Shown: positions 46,101 to 56,690 of the stretch, in pieces
Layout of the letters: each line of letters begins with the position of its first letter
Position numbering within the stretch: the stretch's first letter is position 1
Origin: Capillidium heterosporum
Lineage: Eukaryota; Entomophthoromycota; Entomophthoromycetes; Entomophthorales; Capillidiaceae
Direction: 5' to 3'
NCBI GenBank assembly: GCA_016630905.1
Contig: WBMQ01000001.1
Location: 1,116,001 to 1,180,000, forward strand
Length of the DNA stretch: 64,000 nt
Translations under genes and position numbers: made by a program
The notes under the pieces: model-generated
The model's input: only the letters and a program-made list of their open reading frames with translations
Databases searched by the model: none
What the model was told of the DNA's origin: nothing

Positions 46101-47293
46101 TACATCTGAAGATTTAGTAGGTTGAATAATAGAGTCGGTAGGCTTGATGTGGTGAGATAAAGTCCTAGCTCCTAGGGTGGATTAGTCAATATTATTTGTA
46201 AAATAAAAGTATAGTTACCTCTCAAGTATCGCCACTTGGCGATCCTAGGTTTCAACGATAGGCTAGCCAGCCTTTGAGCCAACTTCAACTTCAACTTCCG
46301 CAGGTTGTTCAACTTCTCTACTTTTGGATTTTCAATTAACAAATCCAAACATTGTTCAAATTGGTCGATATAGGGAAGTAAGTCGATACGCGAGCCCAAC
46401 TTTAAAATCTGAATCAAAGTGTAGGTCAACCCTTCGATAAAATAGATATCTTCACTGGATAATTGGGAGTTTGTAAAGCTTAAGTAGCCCTGCAGTTGGA
46501 CTTGTAATATTTCTTTACGGGTTAGAAGTTTGGAAATAAGCTTGCCACACGCAAACTTGATTTTGGAACTGAAGTTGAGTTTCTGTTTGCTTAGGGCTAT
46601 TAACACACTTACTAAGCTCTATTGAAATGATAAGATTAATATGTATTATAAAAAGGAGAAAGAAGCCTTACTTTATCATCCATGTCAACTAGAAACCTAT
46701 CGAAAGTGGTATCCAACTGAAACTTTTTCAAGTCAAAAGGTATCTTGGCAAACTCTCCCAACCAGCTTATCAACACAAACTGACTCTCATATTCCACCTG
46801 TAAGCTATCGTTGAACAAGAGCAGGTAGCTCTTCAGCAACGTCAACAGGAATTGGGGCTGATAGGGGAAAAATTGTTTCAAGGTGTTGAACCCACGTACC
46901 TTTATCAAGACGTCCAATATCTTCAAAGTTATAAATAGCTGCGCCAAGTTTATTTTTGCATCATCCAAGTTGGAAGTTTGGCTGGAGCTTGAAGCTAAAC
47001 TAGTTAGTTGAGTAGTTAAAAAGGAGGTCAGTTTAGGGACTTGGGCTTTCAAACTTAGGTCTAGCAAGTTGGGTTGTAACATGTAAGGGGATACCTAAAT
47101 TTTCATTTCAATACAAAAACAAATATAAACTTTATAATAAAAATATTACCAACTTGTTTATCTCCAGGAAGATTTCTTCATACTGCTTTTTAGTTAGGCT
47201 GTTGTCGGTCAAAACTTTATCTATTGAACTAACGAATACATCTTCCTCTTTGAAAAGGTTGGTTAATTCGATGTTGGGCTGGTTGAACTCCAT
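43165..47293 (-). CDS. Tubulin-folding cofactor D (TBCD/Cin1/Alp1-like)
   Basis: Large HEAT/ARM-repeat chaperone in beta-tubulin folding and alpha/beta-tubulin heterodimer assembly. The frame is split over about a dozen exons from MEFNQPNIEL (ATG 47293) to DKLG and stop (43165). Diagnostic blocks are YPYQPQFLLTLLKS, DTVVRWSAAKG-type positions at the DQSNRLTASKSIARLSQRLP region, ANLWHGTLLTLAQLASRGL, GSNVRDAACFVLWSFSRAY, NVRRAASATFQEFVGR and MAHLWHGGLLCIGYL, the last being a clear cofactor D signature. Protein length is about 1,150-1,200 residues, the family norm. Exon limits in the middle were not all fixed. The frame of each large exon is open and the order is collinear. Confidence 0.85.
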
Positions 47294-48252
47294 GTTGTAT
47301 TGTGGTGACAAAGTCAATCGTATAAAGTTGGGAAATTGGCCAGCATTTTGAAAACTTTATAAGTTTTAAAAATAGTTGGTGGAAGTGACGTAAACTTCAA
47401 CATAGTTTTGGAACTTATACATCCAGGTAGAAGAGATGTAGAGTAGTTTAGAGGACTTTGAGTGTTAGGGTAGAAAACTAAGCTTGGCTTTAATATCTTT
47501 AGTATATAGGTTTAATTCATAGCGTATTGGTAACATATTCCAACACTAAAAATGTTAGATTTAGTTCAAAGCTGATGAAGACTTTGGATTTTCAAAAAAC
47601 CATATTAACTTTCAAGGTTTATATAGCCAGTAATTGGAAATAGTGATAGTTGAGCTGATATAAGAAGTTTCTATATTAAAATATATACTATTTTAATCAA
47701 TCCGGTATATAATAAAATCAACTTAGCTTGTCTGGTTATCAAACTTGCCATCTCTGATCATAGAAATAATTGAACTGTTGTTTTATATATTTTTACCTCT
47801 AAACTATGGATTAAGTTGATTTATATATATAGCTACAAGTATAGCTGTATAATTTTCAAAGTTGAAGACTGTTGCATGGGATTATATACTTAACAATGAA
47901 TTGGTACGAAACTGCTCTTTTAAATTGAGCAAATTTATTACTGGTAACGATTCAACAGTACAGCTTGATACTTAATTTACTTCTGCTGTAAGTATATTTC
48001 TATTAATTGAGACTATAAGTCTGATGTCAATACTTGCCACCAGTTTTATACAAAAGAATAGCCATAAAAATACGCCTGATCACAACCGCTAAAGTAGTAT
48101 CCACCGCTTACGCTTAGCAACGATACTAAAAGATATCTCAATGGGCCTTCCAGAATATAACTTGTTAGCCTACAAGCATAAAAATCCTTGAAGCTTGCTA
48201 AAACGAGGCCTTTGGTAATTTGATTTTAGATCAGCAACTTTACATCCGAGTT
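47294..48252. other. Divergent spacer (TBCD / Hsp70)
   Basis: AT-rich; presumed promoters. The 72-codon frame at 48220-48438 overlaps the Hsp70 5' region and was not accepted. Confidence 0.4.
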
Positions 48253-48280
48253 ACCAATCGAATTCGAAGCAAAGTATTCC

Positions 48281-48288
48281 ACCAATCA
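48281..48288 (+). promoter_or_regulatory. Possible CCAAT/HAP box upstream of the Hsp70 gene
   Basis: ACCAATCA, the reverse complement of the HAP consensus TGATTGGT, lies about 157 bp upstream of the ATG. A second CCAAT is at 48254-48258. Confidence 0.35.
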
Positions 48289-48444
48289 GCTTCGGACTCT
48301 ACGAAAAAATTTTGTAGGTTCTACCATCTAATTCGCAAAGAGCTAATTTCAAAGATTCCTTTCAAATCTGGGAGTTTAAAAAGCACTAGCTTGCCACAAC
48401 CAAATTTTTTTGACTTGTTTTCCGCGAAACATATTTAGATCAAG

Positions 48445-48876
48445 ATGTCAACTGAAGAATATCAAGGTGCTATCGGTATCGATTTGGGTACCACTTACTC
48501 CTGTGTAGCCGTCTGGGAAGGTGAGCGTGTTGAGATCATTGCCAACGAACAAGGTAACCGTACTACCCCCTCCTACGTAGCCTTCACTGAGGAAGAGCGT
48601 CTTGTTGGTGATGCCGCTAAGAACCAGAGCGCCATGAACCCCCGCAACACCGTCTTTGATGCCAAGCGTCTCATTGGTCGTCGTTTCGATGATGACTCCG
48701 TCAAGAAGGACAGAGCTCACTGGCCTTTCACCGTCATTGACAAAGATGGCCAGCCCGTCATCCAGGCCGAGTTCAAGGGTGAGACCAAGGAGTACACTCC
48801 CCAGGAGATCTCCGCCATGGTCCTCGTCAAGATGAAGGAGGTTGCCGAAGCCAAGCTCGGTAAGACCGTCAAGAAG

Positions 48877-48908
<32 letters not shown>

Positions 48909-50300
48909 TTCCCAGCGTCAGGCCACCAAGGACGCCGGTTCCATTGCCGGTCTCGATGTGCTCCGTATCATCAACGAGCCCACCGCCGCTGCCATTGCCT
49001 ACGGTTTAGACTCCAAGAACACCAGCGAGAAGAACGTCCTCATCTTCGATTTGGGAGGTGGTACTTTCGATGTCTCTCTGTTGACCATCTCCGGTGGTAT
49101 CTTCACTGTCCGCGCCACCGCTGGTGACACCCACTTGGGTGGTGAGGATTTCGACAACCAGCTCCTCGCCCACTTCCAGGAAGACTTCAAGCGCAAGCAC
49201 AAGAAGGACCTCTCTGGTGATGCCCGTGCCGTCCGCCGTCTCCGTACCGCTTGCGAACGTGCTAAGCGTACCCTCTCCTCCTTGACCCAGACCACCATTG
49301 AGATTGATTCTTTGTTCGATGGTGTCGACTACCAGGCCAACTTGACCCGTGCCAAGTTCGAAGAGTTGTGTAACACCCTCTTCCAGAGCACCATGGCCCC
49401 CGTCGACAAGGTCCTCAAGGACTCCAAGTACGCCAAGACCCAGGTCGACGAGATCGTCCTCGTTGGTGGTTCCACCCGTATTCCCAAGATCCAGTCCCTC
49501 CTCCAGGAGTTCTTCAACGGTAAGGAGCTCAACAAGTCCATCAACCCCGATGAGGCTGTCGCCTACGGTGCCGCCGTCCAAGGGTGCCGTCCTTACTAAC
49601 ACCTCCGACCCCACCAAGACCCAGGATCTCCTCCTGTTAGATGTCGTCCCTCTCTCCCTCGGTGTCGAGATGCAGGGTGGTATCATGGCTGTTGTTGTCC
49701 CCCGTAACACCTCCATCCCCACCATCAAGAAGAAGACCTTCACCACCACTGAAGACAACCAGACCACCGTTGAGTTCCCTGTCTACGAAGGTGAGCGTCC
49801 CATGACCAAGGACAACAACTTGCTAGGTAAGTTCGAGTTGACTGGTATCATCCCCGCCCCCCGCGGTACCCCCGAATTGGAATGTACCTTCGATCCTCAA
49901 CGCCGACGGTATCCTCAAGGTCACCGCCCAGGACAAGGCCTCCGGCCGCAAGGCTAACATCACCATCTCCAACTCGACTGGACGTCTCAGCTCTGCTGAT
50001 ATCGAACGCATGATCAAGGAGTCGGAGCAGCACAAGGAAGAGGATGCCAAGCGTGAGCAGTCCGTCCAGGCCCGCCAGGCTTTGGAGTCCTACGTCTACC
50101 AGGTTGAAGGTCAGCTCAACGACTTTGCCACCAGCTTGAAGATCAACGCCCGTGCCAAGAAGGAGTTGGAAGATACCTTGGCTGAAGCTATGGAGACTTT
50201 GAGCTTGGATGCCCAGGAGAACCAGAAGGACGTCTACGGTGTTGCCCAGCGTAAGTTGCAGCGTACCGCCTACAAGGCCTTCGGCTCCATCCGTAAATAG
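48445..50300 (+). CDS. Hsp70 of the ribosome-associated Ssb type, two one-base insertions
   Basis: Cytosolic Hsp70 that acts on nascent chains. The N terminus [61 protein letters not shown] and [11 protein letters not shown] show a complete nucleotide-binding domain. Total length is about 617 residues, ending [10 protein letters not shown] with no EEVD tail; both fit Ssb (about 613) and not Ssa (about 640-650). An extra G in GGG 49582-49584 breaks AVQG-AVLTN, and an extra C at 49895-49896 breaks [13 protein letters not shown]. Everything else is perfectly conserved and codon use is strongly C-ending. The breaks are most likely sequence errors, not decay. A CCAAT box lies upstream. Confidence 0.9.
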
Positions 50301-50519
50301 ATCCTAACGCGAGCCTAACTGTCCCATAAAATCGTCCCCAGACCTATATCGAATTTATTTGCAAAGTTTAGTAAATTTACCCTTTTTATTTATGCCGGAG
50401 CCTTTTATTTGTCTGATTTAATTTACTTTTCCTTGTTATATTCCTACTAGATACACCATATACTTTCTACTGGACCAACACTACCAATTACCATTCCTTT
50501 ACGCCTGCAACGTAAAGTA

Positions 50520-50936
50520 TTTGAGAGGTAGCAGTATAGTACAACACATTTATTTGAAATACAGCTCTCCTACTGCACCGATGAAATCAAGTTTAACACA
50601 TTCGACAACTTTACCTGATATCCGGATGTTGTCCAAATCCAGAAGCACTTTGATGATATTCTACTGTACGACACCGAAAAGTACTTAAAGCTTACAAAGT
50701 ATATTATGTCATGGGTTGTATTGTCATCTGCGTCCTACTACAGATTTAGTATCTTGATATCCAGTATAATACAGACTTTGAAAGCTCCTCACCTGGTTAG
50801 CCTAAACCTCCACTGTGATGATAGCATAAGTATTAGTCAAATTTATGAGTTTGGTATCACTAATCAAAGCTTTGGGACAACTTACAGCGCATATAATTCT
50901 GTCGATTTAGCTTTTAGGCTTCTTTATTTTCAGTGA
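50520..50936 (+). pseudogene. Fragment of an F-box/LRR-type protein (upstream copy)
   Basis: Collinear with 51290-51600: EIKFNTFDNF, FDDILLYDTEKYLKLTKYIM, then ILISSIIQTLKAPHLVSLNLHCDDSI match the downstream copy's EVEFNSFDNL, YDTGRFSKLIRYKI and LKAPRLACLRLHCESI. Only this central part is present, with stops inside. Confidence 0.65.
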
Positions 50937-51009
50937 GATATTGAGTAAGCGGCATTCAGAGTAGACTATTTGAAATTAAGCAATAGGGTATCAAATAAAT
51001 AGTTTACAG

Positions 51010-52400
51010 GAGATCGACCTTCAATTCCTACCACAGCTAATAATCGAAAGAGTAGTTAAATATCTAGGGCCAAAGGAAATATACAACTACCTGTCACATA
51101 ACCAGTACTTCCGTCAAGTGACAACTTCAATCTTCTACAAGAACTCCTTTTCTACAATTGAAAGGCTTATCGAATCAAAATATGTTAGCAATATGAAATA
51201 TTCAAAGGACCTCTCGAATCCTTGAAAATCTTTGAAAGAATTGGTAGTGAAGTACAATCAGTTTATTAAAAATGCATCCTTATCCTTTTGCTACTCCAAT
51301 GAAGTTGAGTTCAACTCCTTTGACAACCTCAATCGATACATGGACTGTATACGAACTCAGACATTTTGATGACATCTTGCAATATGACACTGGGAGATTC
51401 TCCAAGCTTATTAGGTACAAAATTTATATTTTTCATGGGTTGTATTGACATTGACACCCTACTGAAAAGATTTTGCCACCTCAGTGACATCACCTCCAGT
51501 TAGATACTCACTTTGAAGGCCCCTCGTTTGGCTTGTCTGCGCCTGCATTGTGAAAGTATCGATATCCGCTTCTTCGAAGAGGTAAATCAGAATCTATTAG
51601 TCCTTAAAGTACCAAAGCTCCTTGTAAACCGCTGTATATACGAACTGGATGCACCATCCACCTACTTCAAGCTAAAACTAATCCAGAACATCGAGTATTT
51701 GAGTTTTACTTTCCTCAACCTTGTTAGAATTGAATTTCTGAACTGTCCTCAGTTCTAGAACTTGGCTCAACTTAAAGTGTTTGAAAGGTTCTACCAATTC
51801 CATCAACTTGAAGGACGACTTCTCATCGAGTGTTGGCCTACTCTCACCTGCCTGAAGTTCGACAATATCAACTTTATCGACCTAAAGCTGCATAGTTACC
51901 TTCCCACCCTCAAATCCTTAACCATAAGTTTGCCTAATCGAAAGAGAACTCAGCACGTAGCGACTATCTTTAACAGCCTATCTAACCTTGAAGTGTTGGA
52001 CCTGATCAGTCCAATACTCGAGTCTAGATTTCAGCTTCAGACCAGCTTTTACCCATAACTTGAAGCGATTTGAGATCCAAGGGATCAAAAGTGTAACGAA
52101 GACTATCTTGTATTTCCTCGGTCATCTACAGATATGCTCTTACTTTACGATACGAAATATAAAAGCTATAAAGTTTACAAAACTATTGTTCGCCATTGGT
52201 TGAAGATCAAATATATCACCTTTCTAAATCTTCTTTCTGTGACTCTAGATGCACCCCATTTCCACTAGTTACTTGGTTTAAGGAGCGAGCACTCTTGCTC
52301 TTCTGTACCCATTTCTGTAGCTGTGAATACGATGAGTTTGAATCCACATTTTCAACCAACTATTCATCCAAATCAAGTTTGTATTGATATGGCTATAGTT
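51010..52400 (+). pseudogene. F-box/LRR-type protein, decayed
   Basis: Begins with an F-box-like helix set, FLPQLIIERVVKYLGPKEIYNYLSHNQYF, expected to bind Skp1 in an SCF ubiquitin ligase. Downstream is a leucine-rich region: LKVPKLLVNRC, YELDAPSTYFKLKLIQNIEYLSFTFLNL, LPTLKSLTISLPNRKR and SLSNLEVLDLISPILES. Stops (for example after KDLSNP near 51220 and near 51370) and shifts break it into frames at 51513-51758 and 51762-52058. A tail near 52196-52387 may belong to the same remnant. No Met start was found. Confidence 0.62.
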
Positions 52401-52579
52401 TAAGTCCTCAATAGTCCAACTACATCCGATATTAAATTATGTGTTTTTACTTATTAGTCAAATGCTAAGTATAAACATTCTATTTCCTTCATTATATATC
52501 ATCAAATAAGTTTATTTACAACTCATCATCGATAGAATGTTAGTAAAAATAATGGATACTAATACTACATATATAATGC

Positions 52580-53105
52580 TATAGACTGAAGTTACAGTGA
52601 AACACTTCATTCAAAATACCATTATTCGAGTCGAAAATATAGTTTTTCGGCCATACGAAATAAAATACTACATTGACGATGTTTCTAGTTCAGGTGAACG
52701 TCCTTAGGCCAACTTGATTCCAGGTGTTAACTCTGCCACTATCAACGGTATAGCTAGTAGCAACATCCATGTCTATAAATCAAAGTATAAATGCAACCTC
52801 CTTCAAATTGTTGCAGAAAACTAAAAACAGGTAGTATATACAAGCGATATAGCATGCAATCTAAACTATAAATTATTACAGCAAAAATCAAACCTACAGT
52901 CACATCAAAGTATAGCTCTTTAATCCTTAGGCCTGGGTGTTTCTTTACACAATGTACTGGATCTTTCAAGTAAAATTTACTATTATCCGCATTAGAGATC
53001 TCTTATCAGCCTTACGATTGGAAGCATTTCCTGGTAGGGCGAAAATCAGATTTTCATACGATGAAGCCGCCCACATCTATATGAGACTACCATTGGATTG
53101 ATTTG
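52580..53105 (+). pseudogene. Unrecognised gene remnant
   Basis: Protein-like stretches with stops between them: VKHFIQNTIIRVENIVF then RPYEIKYYIDDVSSSGERP, stop, ANLIPGVNSATINGIASSN, and further on RDLLSALRLEAFPGRAKI followed by SYDEAAHIYMRLPLD and stop at about 53103. Base composition is less AT-biased than the flanks. I do not recognise the family. Confidence 0.4.
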
Positions 53106-53396
53106 ATGGCTACAGTTGTACAATTCACTATATAGTTTGTATTCTAAATGGCAAATCGATATATAAATGATTGTCCTGCTTGGGGTACTGCTGCAATCTA
53201 CACTTCAACAAACGATCTTAGTCTATAGCTACATAAAGATAGTATTCTAAACCTAGGTCGAAAGTAGCATCGCTATTATATGAGCTCCATTATATAGAGA
53301 CTGTATTAAAAATATTTAAATCCCAACAAAACACTTATAAAGTAGAGTTTTAAAATATAAGGTTACATGCCTTTTAATCTTACCATCAAAACCAAA

Positions 53397-55718
53397 TTAG
53401 ACCTTGTTGACCAGAGTCAACTTGCCTTTGTTGGCCTTGAAACTTTTAACGCCGATCTGCTCCAGGAACCACCTATCGTGAGATATCACAACTACAGCCC
53501 CTTCAAATTCGTTCAGACTTAGGGCTAACGCCTCCACTGATAGCAGATCTAGATGGTTGGTAACTTCGTCCAAGAGCAGTAGATGAGGACCCTCCAGCAG
53601 CATATCGGCCAAAATGAATCGCACCTTTTGACCACCACTTAGCGTCTTCAAAGGGTTAGTAGCCAACTTCCCCGATAGTTGATAGGCTCCCAGCCACTGC
53701 CTAGCCTCTGCCTCAGTCAAGCCAGGGTGGTTTTCGATCAACTGGGTGACGGCGCTGACTTTATCATCCAAGGTATCCAAAAAGTCGATACTATGCTGGC
53801 CAAAGTAAGCTACCTGGGCGGTAGCATGACGTTGCACCTTACCTTTGGTGGGTAGGAAATCACCACTCAGCATCTTCATAACGGTGGATTTACCACTACC
53901 GTTGTTACCAATTAAGGCAATGCGATCCTGAACTTCAACGGTTAAACTGACGTCTTTCATAGTATCTTGAGCTGCCCCGTCGTACTTGTAACTGACATTA
54001 TCGAGATGGATCAGGGCACCGTTGGTACGCAGTGGGTCTGGGTCAGGAATAGGTAACGAAACGGGGACCTCCGGCTTGTCTAACTCGACCTGCTGCTTGT
54101 AATCATTGAAAAATCCAATGCGGTTACTCTGCTTGAACCTTTTGCCGTCGTCTGTCTTCATCATGCCCATCTTCTCCAGCCTCTTTTTGCGCGACGCCAC
54201 TAGGCCCAGTTTTTTGTCATCCCCCGAGCTCTTGGCGATTTTGATGGCTTTGTCGATAGAGGCCTGGTAATGCTTCTTGCGTCTATCAATACTGGCCTGC
54301 ATGCGCTCCTTCTTGAGCCTGAGGTCGTAGCTGGCTTGTTCGTAGGTATCGTAGTTGCCGGGATGGTAGGTCAACTTCTTGTCTTTGAACACGATTATCT
54401 CCTGGCTGACACTGTTGAGGAAGTGGCGGTCGTGCGAGATGACGACGACGCTGGATTCGACGGGGAACTCTTCAATGAGATAATTGGTTAGCCAGGTGAT
54501 TGCTTTCAAATCAAGATGGTTGGTGGGTTCATCCATAAGTAGGAGGTCAGGAGCATAGAAGAGTGCTTTGGCCAAAGCCACGCGCATGCGCCATCCACCC
54601 GATAGCTGTAGTACGGGTGAACTGAGCTGTTCAGCTTTGAATCCAAGACCTAGTAGGATGGTTGTTGCCTTGGATTTAGCTTGGTCGACGTCGACTAGGG
54701 CCAGCTTCTCAAAGACTTCGGAGATAAGATTGTTGACGATATCTCCGGTTATTGATTCGACCAGTTTATCTTTGTTGTCGGGAAGCAGCAACGCCTGGCT
54801 CGACTCATACTTGTGCTCCAATTCCAGAGCCTTGGATCGAGCCTCCAACCCACGCTTACCACTGCGGTGGATGGCGGTACGTCGCGCCTGCTCCATGGCG
54901 TCAAAGTCCCTGCGAGCTAGAAGTTGACCTACTACATGAGCCGTTTTCTCGGTATCAGCTTTGCTGATATCTGAACTTAGGGTCTGCCCGTTTAGGACAC
55001 TGTTCAAAGCTAATTTATAGTTTAATTTTAGGATGCTTAAACTTGATCGATAAATTACCTTCCGATTCCCTTACCGTTCGTACTGCTTCCAAGTCAGCAT
55101 CCAGAACGGCATCCAGAATGGATTTAGTTTCGTCGGTATCAACCAACTGTTGAATTGACAAGATGCGTAGATTGGTGGGGAGACCTATCAGAGTGTTTTC
55201 GACCAACACTTTGAATAAGGTTGTCTTACCTACCCCATTCCTACCTATTAGACCGTACCGAGTACCAGCCTTGATAAGAAGTTTGGTGTCGGTCAATAGC
55301 TCCTTGTCATCGACTGAAATCGTCACCTGGTTCAAATCGATCTGCAATAGATTTGTCAACACTTTAAGTTTTCCACAAGTTGTATATAGTTTACCTCCTT
55401 AGCTAAAGTAACTAGGGTTGCTGAATGGAACCTTGAGGATTGAGATACGGCAACGATCTTGGGTTCTCTGATATTCTTCAGAGGCTCAATTGTATCAGTT
55501 GCAACTAAACTTTCTTTGAGCTGGTCGATCTCCAAATCCCCTTTAGCGGCCTTGGCTTCCTTACGTAACTTGGCACGCTCCTTCAACTTGGACCCTCCCT
55601 TCACCTTCTCCTTAGGTTTTATTGCCGATGGAGCACTCCAAAGGGGCTACAATAGATGAAATTAATATTGTTGACGGCGTTGAAAAATTACTTTGTAAGA
55701 ACTGTTGTTGAATGACAT
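53397..55718 (-). CDS. ABCF-type ATPase (twin ABC domains, no membrane part)
   Basis: Soluble ribosome- or translation-associated ABC ATPase, about 720 residues. Four exons from ATG 55718 (MSFNNSSYK-PLWSAPSAI); introns lie at about 55650-55691, 55346-55396 and 55012-55062, all GT-AG and in frame. Lys-rich head (KPKEKVKGGSKLKERAKLRKEAKAAKG), then ABC1 with GRNGVGKTT, LSGGWRMRVALAKAL and LLLMDEPTNHLD, a charged linker (RLKKERMQASIDRRKKHYQ) and ABC2 with GNNGSGKST, LSGGQKVRF and LLLLDEVTNHLD. The second Walker B has Val for the usual Pro. It resembles the Gcn20/ABCF3 group, but the exact paralogue is not fixed. Confidence 0.9.
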
Positions 55719-56209
55719 TGAGTTGTTTTTAAATTTTTAACTTGTTTTTGAAAGTTGAATGCTTGAGTGAAAGCTCTAGCCCAGCCGCTTTTATAGTAAC
55801 TTTCTTGTTGCGCAGCTCTAATTGGAGTTGAAATTGCCGAATTACAACAGCAGCTTTATCCCTGATCCATTTTTAGTACGTTTCCGAGGATTTTGATCAA
55901 CTGCGCGATTTTAAAAGGAAGGTGGTCGGCCATCTGATCAAGCTGAAGTCTTCAAATTGGTTTTCAGAGAGTGGGTAAACATGAACCTTCGAGCCGAAAC
56001 GATAAATACACTTCAGTTTTGAAGGAATCCATGCAAAAATACAAAGCTATTTAGTTCAGATAAACTAGGAAGCCTTTACAATTAAACTTAAAGAATTACC
56101 CAAACTTCTGACCTGCGTAGTAAACCTTGCCAAGTTGGTATTCACTTCACCTCTTGGATATAAAATATAAAGCATTGCATATGCCATTGTTAAATATCAA
56201 CCCTCTCTT
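55719..56209. other. Spacer between two minus-strand genes
   Basis: Presumed ABCF promoter; nothing else recognised. Confidence 0.4.
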
Positions 56210-56509
56210 TTATTCGAAAAAGTGCCTGCCCGATAAAGCTTTAGCCAAAGCAGTCAACCACATCATAACAGTGGAGATGAAAAGAAAGATAGCTGATCGA
56301 AGGTGATCACTGGAAACCTCTTTGAACAGTTGGAATAACTCCTCAGATGGCTTTCCATAAAGCTGTAACTTAGCCTTGTGTTTCTGACTTGATGCTTGAA
56401 AGCTCTTACTTGGATCACTATACCTATATAGGATTTTCACTATAAATTAAAAACCCTATCAAGCATACACACCAAATTCTATTTTGTCAAAGCTATTTAA
56501 ACGTTCCAT
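56210..56509 (-). CDS. Small tail-anchored membrane protein, family not recognised
   Basis: Two exons: MERLNSFDKIEF from ATG 56509, then a 32-nt GTGTGT...TATAG intron (about 56441-56472), then VKILYRYSDPSKSF onward, about 88 residues. A polar basic N-terminal part is followed by one C-terminal hydrophobic helix (SAIFLFISTVMMWLTALAKAL) and a short GRHFFE tail, the layout of tail-anchored ER or mitochondrial proteins. I cannot name a family. The intron is short but gives a clean frame. Confidence 0.5.
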
Positions 56510-56690
56510 GATATTAGCAATTTTTCTTTTAATAACTACTTCAAGAGTTACTAGTAAATAAGAACAAATAAAGATAGCACACAGATTCATTTCTTGCTTG
56601 TCATCAAAAATCCCATCATCACTTACAAGCCTCTATTTTTTGAGATCAGCTCTAAAACCTTTTACTTTTCAACACTCAAATTCAAAGTAG

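Noticed and set aside
49006-49767. 253-codon minus-strand frame opposite Hsp70
   Set aside because: Shadow of the strongly codon-biased Hsp70 gene; Val/Glu/Gly/Leu-rich composition follows from C-ending codons.
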